From NCBI GenBank assembly GCA_033085395.1, contig JANQBS010000144.1:1-64000 (forward strand): a DNA stretch of 64,000 nt. The letters run 5' to 3'. The notes under the pieces are model-generated. The model made no database searches. It was not told the origin of the DNA and saw only the letters and a program-made list of their open reading frames with translations. Positions 19,893-30,575 of the stretch are shown here, in pieces (position 1 is the first letter of the stretch; every line of letters starts with the position of its first letter). This DNA comes from Xanthoparmelia taractica (Eukaryota; Ascomycota; Lecanoromycetes; Lecanorales; Parmeliaceae). The position numbers and the translations under genes are program-made.

Positions 19893-21215
19893 TCATTCCT
19901 TAACAACCAAGCCTGCCATCCCCATCCCCGTTCCAACACACATACTCACCACCCCCACCTCCCCCAACCCTCCTCTACCCATCTCACTTAATATCGTGGT
20001 CACCATCCTCCCGCCTGTCGCGCCCAACGGATGCCCCAAGGCTATAGCCCCACCTCTAGGATTGATCCTGCCCTCTTCCATCGCATTCTCCAATCCCAAC
20101 TTCCGTACACAGTATAATGCTTGGCTCGCAAAGGCCTCGTTGATTTCCCAGACCCCTACGTCCACGTTACTGATTCCCAGGGAGGAGAGAAGAGCAGGGA
20201 TGGCGTAGGCGGGCCCAATACCCATCTCACCCGGCGCGACGCCCACGACCCTTGCCCCCGCGAATTTACCTATGATGGAAGAAGAGAGACCGAGGGAAGT
20301 GGCGGTTGAGCGGCGCATCATGAGAGCTGCGGCGGCGCCGTCGGAGATTTGAGAGCTGTTACCTGCGGTTGTGGTACCGGTCTCTTTAAAGACGGGCTTG
20401 AGCTTAGCCATAGAATCTATGGAGGCGTTGTGTCGGATTCCTTCGTCTTTGGAGACTTCGACTGGCTTGCTGGGTTGAGGGGTGGAGCTGCCGTCGCCTT
20501 CGCCTGGTGACTTCGTGATGGAGACTGGGACGATTTCTTTGTCGAAGAGGCCATCCTTTTGTGCCTTGGATGCGCGGGTATGTGACGCGGCAGCGAAGGC
20601 GTCCTGATCCGCTCTGCTGATACCATACCTCTCGGCTACATTCTCGCTTGTGATGCCCATTGGCATGATGCAATCCCTCGCATCTTTCACCCTACTCTCC
20701 TTCAGCTCAGGCCACAGTTGCGTCGGTACAGCTTTCGAACCGTAATTTCTCGTCATGCTTTCCATGCCCGCGCCAATGCCCACATCTATCCGTCCCACCG
20801 CAATACTGTCGGCGATGGTAGTGATGGCTTGGAGGCTGGATGCGCAAGCACGGTTGACGGTGTAGAGGGATGTGCTAGATGGGTAGCCGACGTGGTTCAG
20901 GGCCATACGGGCGGCTTTGGAGCCGCCGAGTTCGGAGAGTACGGTCCCGACCGCCACATCTTGGATGGTGGAGGGTGGGACATTGGGATTTTGAGTGAGC
21001 GTTGCGCGGAGGACCTGTGATCCGGATCCGTAAGTCAGAAGCCGAGAGAATTGAGAGAGTGTGGGACCAACTGCAGCGAGCATTTGCTCTGGGTAGGCAT
21101 TGCTGAGGCCGCCCTTGTAAGATTTGGTTATGGGAGTACGGAGGGCGGACAAGAAGACCACGTCATTGGGGTATTTATGGAGGATGTTCTTCAAACCCTG
21201 TTGCAACTGCGCCAT
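19893..21215 (-). CDS. Acetyl-CoA acetyltransferase / 3-ketoacyl-CoA thiolase
   Basis: A thiolase-superfamily enzyme that condenses or cleaves acyl-CoA. I start at Met 21,213-21,215 (MAQLQQGLKNIL, then VVFLSALRTPITKSYKGG), which matches family N-termini; an upstream in-frame Met at 21,305 would add 30 residues. A 57-nt intron (21,015-21,071, GTTGGT...CACAG) interrupts LAA-VLRATL. It is a multiple of three with no stop, so an unspliced frame stays open. Spliced length is 421 residues. Catalytic residues are present: the nucleophile Cys in NRACASSLQAI, INEAFASQ, His in GGAIALGHPLGATG, and the second Cys in MCVGTGMGMAG. No C-terminal SKL-type signal is seen (it ends VVKE). The upstream extension carries RIMAQLQQG, which only loosely resembles a PTS2, so the compartment is unresolved. 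Confidence 0.88.
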   Translation of the reverse strand: MAQLQQGLKNILHKYPNDVVFLSALRTPITKSYKGGLSNAYPEQMLAAVGPTLSQFSRLLTYGSGSQVLRATLTQNPNVPPSTIQDVAVGTVLSELGGSKAARMALNHVGYPSSTSLYTVNRACASSLQAITTIADSIAVGRIDVGIGAGMESMTRNYGSKAVPTQLWPELKESRVKDARDCIMPMGITSENVAERYGISRADQDAFAAASHTRASKAQKDGLFDKEIVPVSITKSPGEGDGSSTPQPSKPVEVSKDEGIRHNASIDSMAKLKPVFKETGTTTAGNSSQISDGAAAALMMRRSTATSLGLSSSIIGKFAGARVVGVAPGEMGIGPAYAIPALLSSLGISNVDVGVWEINEAFASQALYCVRKLGLENAMEEGRINPRGGAIALGHPLGATGGRMVTTILSEMGRGGLGEVGVVSMCVGTGMGMAGLVVKE

Positions 21216-21364
21216 TATGCGGGAAGATGAACGTAGAAAGTGCTCACTAAGAGCACCATGATGGTAGTCATGATCCGATAGAGCTTTCACAGGAGCAATG
21301 GACAAACGAGGGAGAAGTATATGTCAACGGGATTTCACCGCGGTTGTACTTCAGCGTACTAGGT

Positions 21365-21381
21365 CTAGTATACCATACTAG
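21365..21381. promoter_or_regulatory. Perfect 7+3+7 palindrome in the thiolase/PdxT divergent promoter
   Basis: CTAGTAT at 21,365-21,371 and ATACTAG at 21,375-21,381 are exact reverse complements around a 3-base ACC spacer. It lies in the 244-bp region between the starts of two divergent genes (21,215 and 21,460). The symmetry suits a dimeric DNA-binding protein, but no regulator can be named and chance cannot be excluded. Confidence 0.4.
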
Positions 21382-21459
21382 CGGCCCGTCTTTTCTCCGG
21401 CGCAAGATGATGATATCCAGAACATCTTTTTGGGGATTCTTGACTCACGCAAACATCAA

Positions 21460-22358
21460 ATGACTAGAAATGTTGTGGTAGGCGTACTCGCTCTACAAGG
21501 GGCTTTCTACGAGCACTTCAAGCTTCTGAAAAGAGCTTCCCCAAAAGTGGCCATTGGCCAGGGCGGGGCATGGGAATTTGTGGAGGTTCGCACCGCTCAA
21601 GATCTACAGAAATGTGATGCTCTGATTATTCCTGGGGGAGAGAGTACGACCGTGTCACTCGTCGCAGCTCGCTCGAACTTATTGGAGCCATTACGAGACT
21701 TTGTCAAGCAAGTCCATCCCTCCAAAAGACCTTTGTGATCCAGACAACCGCTGACTTCCGCTTTTTTCCCAGAGTACGTCGAAGACCGACCTGGGGTACC
21801 TGTGCCGGTCTGATCCTGCTAGCCGAATCCGCCAATCGCACGAAGAAAGGGGGACAAGAGCTCATCGGTGGCCTAGACGTGAGAGTGAATCGCAATTATT
21901 TCGGGAGACAGACTGAGAGCTTCGAAGCCGAGCTGGCCCTGCCATTCCTAGGGACAAATGATGGAAATGGAGACATCAAACCATTCAATGGAATCTTCAT
22001 TAGAGCACCAGTCGTTGAGAAAATATTGCCGGTTGTACAAGGCGAGCAGGCAGATGAAAAAGCAACCGATGAGACGGTCATTGCGCCTTCCTGGAGCCCT
22101 GAAGATGAGATGAGAGAGCGAGTCCTTCGGCCGGTTGAGGTCATGGCGACTTTGCCGGGTCGAAGTCGAATACTTGGAGACAGGGTCGCTGCAATGGGAT
22201 TGGAGGACGCAGGTGGAGATATCATTGCCGTGAGACAGGGCAATGTCTTCGGGACGAGCTTTCACCCAGAGCTGACGCAAGACGCAAGGATCCATGTATG
22301 GTGGCTGCAGCAGGTTAAAGACATGACTCAGGGCGAGGAGATGAGTAGAATCTCTTGA
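21460..22358 (+). CDS. Pyridoxal 5'-phosphate synthase glutaminase subunit (PdxT/Sno type)
   Basis: This class I glutamine amidotransferase subunit supplies ammonia to the Pdx1/Snz synthase in de novo vitamin B6 synthesis. The start is the ATG at 21,460 (MTRNVVVGVLALQGAFYEH). Exon 1 ends at 21,707 and exon 2 starts at 21,773. The 65-nt intron begins GCAAGT and ends TTCCCAG with a CTGAC branch-like motif, so it is a GC-AG intron, and splicing restores FVKVRRRPTWGTCAG. The protein is 277 residues. Motifs are IIPGGESTT (oxyanion and glutamine-binding region), the nucleophile Cys in GTCAGLILLAES, and the His-x-Glu pair in SFHPELT. About 25 residues between FLGTNDGNGD and VIAPSW are a fungal-type extension of the core. 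It is divergent from the thiolase gene. The synthase partner is not in the window. Confidence 0.9.
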
Positions 22359-22545
22359 AAAGCTCCAACATTCGATTTGACCCTATTCTCTGTGGATCCA
22401 TAGTATCCCGCTAGCTCATTCAGCTCGAGGGGACATTATGGCTTTTGCAGAAATTGGCCATATCCCTGATGTTGTACATGTTAGGACTGGTACTGTAATG
22501 AAAGTTGGTCTGCTCTAGAGGCTCGCTGTATCCCTGAAACCCGTA

Positions 22546-23310
22546 CTACCGTCCTTTGCCGTACTCGTCTTCCTCCTTTTGACGCTCATCGGCAATTGCT
22601 CGGCCATAGCCTCCTCGTCCTGGATCGTACTCGTCACGGTATTCGTCCCGAACCTGGCCACCAGATTTGCCTCGCCTGGAGTGAATGTTTCAGTCGAGAG
22701 AACTCCAAAAAGTGAAAATTTCAGCAAGTCGACTGACCCGTATTGCCTCCCTTCCTGAAAGCCCGAATCTAAGTCTGTCCGTATTATCCGCTCATCCAAT
22801 TTGGTACCTCCTATATATTTCATACAGTCTAGCGCATCTTGATGGTTGTAGTATTCCACAAAGCAAAAGCCACAAGGGGTCTTATGAAATCGGTCAAGGC
22901 CCATGACAAGTCGCTTGATCTCTCCACATCTGCCAAACATCAGTATAGTCCTTCTCGCATGTGGTGGGCAAGGCCTTACTTGGCAAATAATTCGTGTATC
23001 TGCTCCTCAGTAGTGTAGAATGACCTGCATCGCATTAGTCAAGCTAGATCCCGCTGCAATCTGGACAAAGTGCCTTTGAATACAGATTGCCCACGTAGAG
23101 TGTTGCTGCATCCTTCAACGGATCCTCAGACTCCTCGGGTGTCCTCTGTCGGCCAACATCATCATCGTCACGACCATACCTACGCTTCTTATTCTGTTAA
23201 ACAAGGAATTGAGCTTAGTCTCGTAGCCAATGTCAAAGAGGTGAACTGGTTCTTACCTTTCCCAGATAATAAGCACTGGGTTTGTCAAGCCTTTCGACAG
23301 TATTTTGCAT
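22546..23310 (-). CDS. CBC2: Nuclear cap-binding protein subunit 2 (Cbp20)
   Basis: The small RRM subunit of the nuclear cap-binding complex binds the m7G cap and works in splicing and mRNA export. Five exons (23,257-23,310; 23,084-23,193; 22,980-23,024; 22,738-22,929; 22,546-22,675) give 531 nt and 176 residues. The start MQNTVERLDKPSAYYLGK is the family N-terminus with the cap-stacking Tyr pair. RNP2 (LYVGNLSFYTTEEQIHELF) and RNP1 (GFCFVEYYNH) are present. IRTDLDSGFQEGRQYGRGKSGGQVRDEYRDEYD contains the RQYGRGKSGGQVRDE cap-pocket segment. The end is Arg/Gly- and charge-rich. All four introns have GT-AG ends; the third is only 50 nt. The gene shares a 229-bp promoter with NUP82 in the opposite direction. 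Confidence 0.92.
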
Positions 23311-23539
23311 GGTTGCTGGCATCGCGTCCTTATAGCTCAGACAGAAGATAAAGATGTTGCGGAGAGCTGCTTGGACATGGAGCTAGAGCTGCAGCGCTAG
23401 TGAAAAGCGCGCCGCGATTGTCACTGCGCGCCTGGTGAACAAATGAGCTGTATATACTGGGTCCGCTTCTATTAAAGAGGCTCTGCTGACCAGTTTCCTT
23501 ATAGTCATCCTCTACACTTTCCCTTTTCGCCCCTCCACC

Positions 23540-26418
23540 ATGCCAAAGGTTCTTGCCTACACGCCCGAATGGCTGTCTGGAAACAACCCAGGTTTCCAAC
23601 TCTTCAGCAACGCCCAGCCTACACAAGCTCAAGCGCAAGCAAGAATTGAAGATGTAACACAGCCAGAGAAAGGTAGTGGTAGAACTACTGATTATGTGGG
23701 ACCAAACACAACTATTGTTCGGCGTGGAGCAGAGATCTTTACAGTTGTTGGAAAACACATTCGATGGGCAGACCTGAGCGTATTGAAGGAGAATTTTGAA
23801 GAGCAGAAAGCCACACCTACGAAGGCGGCCAAGTCTACAGGACCAAGGACTGATGTACAAATCGAGAAGGACGGTCCTGAAGACGGCAGTTATAGGGTAC
23901 GTTGGTATTTTATAAAGGGGAAAGGGATCTCAGCTAAATATACGTCCGTACAGGTTCTCACAGTTGCACTTGGGGAGCCAATACGACGGCTATCTGTTTC
24001 CCCAAACGGCAATCTCCTCGCTATAGCCACAGCACATACAGTACATATTGCTTTACTACCAGATTCCTCTCACCTCGGTCAATTACCCAATGGAGCAATC
24101 AAACTGAAGGCTTTCGCCATTGGTCCTACAACTCATGTGCTATCTCAATCCCAAGTCGCTAGCATACTATGGCATCCTTGCGGGGTAGCGGGAAACTGCC
24201 TCGTCACTGTTACAGTCGACGCTGTCGTACGGCTTTGGGAATTCAGTCGAGACAATCGTTGGTCGACGGATAGCCCTACACTGGCTATAGACCTGAAAAA
24301 ACTCGTGACTGGGTCTTCAGCGGAGCAGGATTTTGCCCCAGGAAGAACAAGAAACAGAGCCTTTTCTTTGGACTCGGTGGGCTTGGAAGTTGCTTCTGCT
24401 TGTTTTGGAGGTAGTGGTTCGAGCGATGAGTCCGCTTGGTCTGCTACTACTCTGTGGGTTGCCATGAAAGGAGGTGATGTGTACGCCTTGTGCCCTCTTT
24501 TGCCCTCGAAATGGCAACCACCGTCCACGTTGATACCATCTATCTCGACGGCTGTCGTAGCAAAGAACGCTTTGAATCAGGATGGAAGCCAATCCACTCT
24601 AGAGAGCTGGCACTACAACGATCAGTATGAATGGATACGTGGTATAGATAGCCAGGACCCGACGATTGTGGAGGGAGTAGACGGATTTTCACCGGATGTT
24701 GAAATTTACACCCGCCCGACCATCCCCAGTGCTATTCCAAGGCTGCAAGGGCCTTTCCAGATGTTTTCCGAAGACATGGATGTAGACTTGGAGCTATCCG
24801 ATATCCACGTCGTGGCAGGGAAGATCGACGCAGAAGCACTCACAAGCGGTGATGACTCCGACTCTGAACCAGACTGGCTGGACGAGCATGGCGTTTCAGC
24901 AGCAGTGGTCTGCCTACTGACAAGAAGTGGTAGAGTGTATGTCTGTCTCGACCTGGAAGGGGTGGAAGGGCAGTGGTTGCCACGTAAGAAACCTGAGGGG
25001 TTGCCTGAACCTCTGAAAGAACCCTATCTGATTGTTCTCGAGGGACTGGAAACGCTGAGCCCGAGCGATCAACTTGACTTGGAATGGCCTACATTCACCG
25101 AAGACGTGCAATCAAGGTACTCATATTTCATCACGCACAGCAAGGGGGTCTTCTTCTTCTCGCTCGATCCATGGGTGCAAAGTCTCGAACAAGAGCTGCA
25201 AAGCAACGAAAACCTAGGAGCGCCGTTCCGCATGGATATAATCAAAAACGGACCTGGGACATTGAGGGAAAGAATGCTGACATTCAGCCACGACCAAGAC
25301 TTGATATCCGATTCATCAGTCCCTGCTTGCTTAGTGCTCGATGACTCCGATTTGGGCTACTTCCTCCTGACACATGTCAATGGGGAACCAAAGGCAGCAA
25401 TCTTGGAAAAGCCTCGGCCTGAACCAGAAATGCCAGTTGAGGACGAAGAGGAAGAGGTGAGCTACGAACGTATATCAGAGATGGAAACGCTTGCGCTCCG
25501 AAATCCAGCGAGAGAAATATACCAGGCACCGCAGGTATTCTCCAGAGCTTCTGCTTTACCAGAGTTCTTGGACAAGAATGTTCCAAGCCGCCACCGAAAG
25601 CTAATGAAGGAACACGTTCGCATGTCGACTGCCACTCTGGGTTTAATGACTTCTGCACACCGAGTCATCAGCAAAGAAACCCATATGCTGGGCGTCGCGG
25701 CTGCAGACCTGTTCCGGCGATGCGAGAGACTACAAGACGAACTGAGAGACCAGATCAGCCGGGCCAATGAAGTCGCTCACCGTACTGAGGTTATAGTTGG
25801 CGAGGACGCTGATCAGTATTTGGGTAACTCCACAGGCAAAGGCCATGCCGCTCTGGATGAGCGGCTGCAGAAGGTACGGGACCGGCAACACGAGCTGGCC
25901 GCTCGCCATGAAAAGCTTCGAGAGAAGTTCAGCAAAGCTGGAGAGGAAGTGAGCGAGAAAGAGAAGCTCTGGTTTGCCGAGGTCAAGAAGACGGCGCACT
26001 CGGTGGGAGTGGAAGTGAAGGAGCAAACCGAAAAGCAAGTGGATGAGGGGGAAGACGGCCAAGAGTCGGAGCCGGAAACGTTGCAGAGATATCGGGACGT
26101 CAAAGAACTGACCACCGATCTTGTCGCGAGTGCCAAAGAGGCCGCCGAGCAGGGAAGTAACGAGCAGACGAACGGCGACGGCTTATACGTGATACCCCCT
26201 GACGTACGGAAAGAGCGAGTGACAAAGGTGATGAAGCTGTTGGAGCGAGAGTATGTTGACCTACCTCTTCCCAAATCCCTAATCCCGCATCCCTCTCCTC
26301 TCCTCTCCAATCCTAGAGCCATCTATCCATCACTGACTGACGCACGAGTCTCAGATCCGCCCTCGTCGAAGCAGCGCAAGCTCGACTCAACCGCCTGGCT
26401 CTTTCATCCGTATCTTGA
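23540..26418 (+). CDS. NUP82: Nucleoporin Nup82 (Nup88 orthologue)
   Basis: A cytoplasmic-face nuclear pore protein that anchors the Nup159 mRNA-export platform. Exons are 23,540-23,896, 23,954-26,250 and 26,355-26,418, giving 2,718 nt and 905 residues. The start MPKVLAYTPEWLSGNNPGFQLF is the family N-terminus. The N-terminal ~480 residues show beta-propeller-like sequence (IRRLSVSPNGNLLAIATAH, SILWHPCG, LVTVTVDAVVRLWEFSR). The C-terminal part, from about residue 690, is charged and heptad-rich (ERLQDELRDQISRANEV, ERLQKVRDRQHELAARHEKLREKF), predicted coiled coil, ending LLERESALVEAAQARLNRLALSSVS. The first intron is 57 nt, in frame and stopless, like the thiolase intron. Without the second intron the frame would run 40 bases further into unrelated sequence. 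Confidence 0.88.
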
Positions 26419-27335
26419 GCTTCCCTACCGCAGCCAGTTTTGTCAAAGGCTGGAATAGCCCACTCGCACTTGCATTTTTTGATTTGTGAGCGTCAGTCAT
26501 GGATAGCGAAGCATGTCGACACACGATAATGTTTGGAAAGCGTCGACGATCTCGCCTCGCGCGATGGATTAAAGGACTTCTTCTTCTTCATCCATTCATT
26601 CATTCATTCATTCATTCATTCATTAATATATGATTTACCTTGAACCATGTATGACCCCTCACCCCGCTCCTCCCCGTTCGATCAAGAACTGAATGCTCTC
26701 CCTATACCTTTTTAATCGTCATAACGGGGCGCTCATCTCCTCTCCTCTCATGCCCAAATTCCACTTCTTGACAGCCCACTTGCCCCTCGACTCGCCTCGT
26801 CCGCGTACCAGATCCTTTGCCTCTTTCTCTCACTCTACCGAGCTTGTCGCGGAGGGAAAATCAAAATATATATAGAATATGTGGAATATGTAGAGTAAAT
26901 ACCACTCTCGCCTCCTCTGGTAAAGATATAATTTAAACTATATCATAGATGGAGTATCCAAGGTAGGTAATACTGAACAGCGAGATCCTTCCATCACCCT
27001 TCTTCCCCCCGGTCACCCTTCTTATCCTTCTCAACCCTCTACTCCCTTTTCTCTAGTCACTTTTTCACCGTCTCCTCTTCCTCCCCTCCTTTTCCTCTCC
27101 GCTCCTCTCCTCTCCTCTTCTCTTCGCTCCTCTCTTACTCAATCCCCCTGTCTATCCCATCACCTTCACCCCTTCACCAACCTAACCTAACCCTACAAAT
27201 CTAGAAACCTACAAACCCACACACAAAACCCCCTCCCTCCCTTCCCCTTCCCCTATCCCTACGTATTCAACCCTACTCCATCCTACCCTACCCCATCCCA
27301 AAAAAAGAACAACGACAACAACAACGACAACAACG

Positions 27336-27375
<40 letters not shown>

Positions 27376-29407
27376 CGCCAACGCCAACACCACCACCACC
27401 AACAAAAAGAGTCTTGAAAAAAACCAGGTACCCGGGCCCCACACTAATGCGCGTTATGGGTGCATGGGCGCCATGTCGCATGTACGAAGTAGAAGTAAAC
27501 AAGTCAAATATAAGGCAAATAGAGTACCAAGGACGTCAAGGACGTGAAGGACGTCGTGAAGTATACGTCAAGTACGTCAAGTACGCAAAGTGAAAGTACG
27601 TGAAGGACAAGTACAAGCAAGGCAAATATAGTACAGTATCAAGTACGTAGAAGCAGAAGTATACGTAGAAGTAGGAGAAGTAGGAGAAGAAGAAGAAGAA
27701 GAAGAAGAAGAAGAAGAAGAAGAAGAAGAAGAAGAAGAAGGAGAAGGAAAAGTAAATTAAGAGCAGAAGGAGAACTAGACGTAGAAGGAGAAGTACGTGA
27801 AGTTCAAGTAGGTCAAGTAGGTCAAGTAGGAGTAGAAGGAGAAGTATCCTATAAACTGAAGTAGAAGGAGAAGGAGAAGTACGAGGTGAAGGACGTGAAG
27901 GACGTGAAATAGAAGTAGAAGTCGAAGAATAAGTAGAGGTATACGTAGAAGTTGAAGGAGAAGAAGTTCTTTGTAAACTAAAGTAGAAGTACATTGGCAA
28001 AAGCGCAGCCAACTAGCAAAGACGGGTAAGGTACTTCGTCGGCGGGTTGTGTGGGTCGTGCGTAGGTTATAGGTTGTGGGTAGGTTCGGTGGATTTGGGT
28101 AGATGAGTGACTTTGGGTAGGTTAGGTGGGTTTGGATAGGTTTGGGGGGTTTGGGTAGATGGGTTTGGGTAGATGGGTAGGTTGGTTTGGGTAGATTGTG
28201 CGTGTGTGTGGATGTGGGTTGGTTGTGCGTGTGGGCCGGTGTGCGGTGTGGGTTTGCGTGTGGGTGTGGTGTGGGGGCGCCTTTTGGGGGAGACGAGGCT
28301 GGGTAAGGTAAAGGCAGAGCTGGGCTGGATAAGGTACCAGGATAAGGCAAAGCCTGAGGCAAGGTAACTGTAAGGAAGTAAGGTAGGGCAAGGTAGCAGT
28401 AAGGGCAAGTGCAGGAGCAAAAGAGAATCTTTCCATTTGTGGAGCCTAGGAGTTGATGATTGGTGGGCCTTGGAGCCTTGAGAGTTGATGATTGATGGTT
28501 TGGGGGATCTTTTGGGGGCGTAAAAAAGAGATGGTAGGGGGGTCCGATTAACATTACCGGGTGCTTTCCCGGGTATCGATTGGATCTTAGAGCAAGCTGT
28601 GAATCCGGTACATAGAAGTAACCCCGTAATCTGCAATCTGCAATCTGCAATCCGTAATCCGTAATCCGTAATCCGCCTAATCCAATGTGAGCTGTGAGCT
28701 GTGCATGTTGTGTTCGCGTGTTATGTACGTATGCATGTGTGTAATGTATGTAATAATATGTGCAATGTATGCGGATGATGTGATCGACCTGCATACTGGC
28801 TTTCTTTGGAGGCAAGAGAGAGAGAGAGAGAGAGAATACTTCTACAAAAGAAGGAAAAATGAACAGGGTTTTTGCTACGGGCATTTTATTCGGCAAACTT
28901 GTAGACTCGTAGAAAATGTAGAAAAAGGTTGGAAAAGGTTGAATTGCTGCAATGAGAAAATCACCGAAGATCTACGCAGAGACCCTGTAGGCTCGCGTGT
29001 CTCGCTAAACGAACCGATTCGTGCAAAGCTCCATCTCGCGCAAGCATCGCGTCGTCAAGTTTTGGTACAACGCCCTCGCGGAAACCATATGAATACATCA
29101 TTAGCCCGGTATGCAGAAAGCAGATCCACCGCCCCGTCAAGGTGGAGAGCCCCCCTTGGATATCCCGCGCGCCCGAATCACTATTGCCTCGCGGTCCCAG
29201 TTCCCGTCCGACGCCGAATGCACGCTGCCCAGTGTATTCATCTCAAACTAACCTCCCGCACGCTATGCCAAAATCCACAGAGCACAATAGGCAATCCATC
29301 GCCCGATCCGGTCGCCACGATCCCACAGTTGCATTTCCCAATCCCATCGTCCCAGTGTCGAATCGTGTCAAGATCTCGCAGACAGTGATCAACAATCATC
29401 GAAACGT
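26419..29407. repeat. Gene-free microsatellite and minisatellite region
   Basis: Nearly 3 kb without a credible gene. The tracts seen are (CATT)n at about 26,592-26,625, (AAC/GAC)n at about 27,305-27,377, a purine-strand minisatellite of AGTACGTGAAGGA and GTAGAAGGAGAA units at about 27,536-27,990 with a pure (AAG)n core at about 27,680-27,745, G-rich TTTGGGTAGATGGG-like repeats at about 28,080-28,200, 7-nt tandem units AATCTGC then AATCCGT at about 28,622-28,676, and (GA)n at about 28,815-28,836. Long frames on the minus strand (up to 373 codons) are translations of these repeats and are left out. Confidence 0.7.
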
Positions 29408-30575
29408 TCAATCCGAGCTGCTGCTCGTATCGCCTGATCTTTCCCGCAGCTGTTTCTCCGCGTCGGCTTGCTTCTCCAGTTCCGGAACGCGTCGCCGCCG
29501 GGAGTTGATGAACCAATTGCTGATCTGTGCACCCTTGTCAGCTCACTCGTCTCTCGTCGGAGCAGTCGTGCTAACCTGAGTCATTGCCAGACCGGTGCGC
29601 GCGCAGAGCATCTGCTTCTCCTCCTCGGTGGGATAGGGATGAGCAAGGTGCTCCTCGAACCACTGTTTGAGCATGTCCGTAATGTTCCGGGGCAGATTGC
29701 CTCGTCGCTTCTTCGGCGCCTGAGAGGTCACGTCTTCGGATTCGAATTGTACAGGCCAGTGATAGCTACTCTGGTACTGATGTCCGTTGTAACTGGGGGA
29801 TACCGAATAGTAAGATGTCGACGGGTACGTAGAGCTCGAGGGTTGATATGGAGCCGCTTCCAGTCGAGAGGTACTGTAGTAAGCGTCCCCGCAACGCGCA
29901 TCGCCGTTGCTGTAGTCTCTTACGGCATCGTAAGACGATGGGTGGCCGTTGAGGGTGTTGTATTGGGTATAATACGGCGGCGGTGGCGGAGGCAGCTCTG
30001 ATGAGTCTCCTAGTCGACTCTGAAAGCTGGAGTGAGGCGCTGTGCTCCGGTAGCCTTGCCGGCTGTCCGGTTGATTCACGTACGGTGAAGGCGGAGTTGG
30101 TGAACTTGACGTCGAGTAACCACTCTGAGGCGGACCCGAGTGCATAGGAAGCGGATAAGGAGACGACGTCTCGTACTTGGGCTGCCTTGAGTTCCCAATG
30201 TCCGTCTGGCGATTGCTCCTGGACTGATTCAGGGCGCTCCTATCTAAGGATGGTCGAGGTCTGCTGGAGACATGAGGTGGCGACAGATGGGCTGGGATAT
30301 CCACGGAATGAGAAGGACCGTACGGCGTGTGTCGGAGTGGAGTACGCAGCTCAGATAATGATCGATCGTCGCCATGACGGGGGATATCAGGTAAGATCTG
30401 TCGTCGATTAGTCTGACACAGAGGCAGGATGTCTGTTGAGACCTACGTCCTGAATAGACGGCAATCTCTCCGAGACTTGTTGTCGATGGGAAGCATGTAC
30501 GGAGGGTCGAGGCGAAAGCGACACTTCTCGCTGGAGAGTCCTTGACCCGCGAGGTGGAGAACGCATGTAGGGCAT
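29408..30575 (-). CDS. TALE-class homeodomain transcription factor
   Basis: Three exons (30,447-30,575; 29,576-30,397; 29,408-29,524) give 1,068 nt and 355 residues. The N-terminal two thirds are low-complexity, rich in Ser, Pro, Tyr and Gln, with a poly-Pro run (ELPPPPPPYYTQY). After a basic stretch (APKKRRGNLP) comes the homeodomain: NITDMLKQWFEEHL, the three-residue TALE loop insertion around AHPYPTEEEK, and recognition helix ISNWFINSRRRRVPELEK. The WFxNxRRR residues that contact DNA are intact. An intron of 51 nt splits the homeodomain just before ISNWF. The family role is as a nuclear regulator, often developmental in filamentous fungi; the target genes cannot be inferred. A 7-kb gene-free region lies upstream of its start. 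Confidence 0.88.

Noticed and set aside
27536..28012. A 158-codon minus-strand frame with long Phe runs
   Set aside because: It is a direct translation of the purine minisatellite and not a protein.
28080..28200. Interstitial telomere array
   Set aside because: The units are TTTGGGTAG-like and irregular, with no run of exact TTAGGG.
27775..28896. A 373-codon minus-strand reading frame
   Set aside because: Its translation is Leu, Tyr, Pro and Thr runs produced by the AAG and TTTGGG repeats. There is no domain, and neighbouring frames on both strands are equally open.
29468..30001. A 177-codon plus-strand frame opposite the homeobox gene
   Set aside because: It is the shadow of the minus-strand gene, which has the homeodomain and consistent introns.
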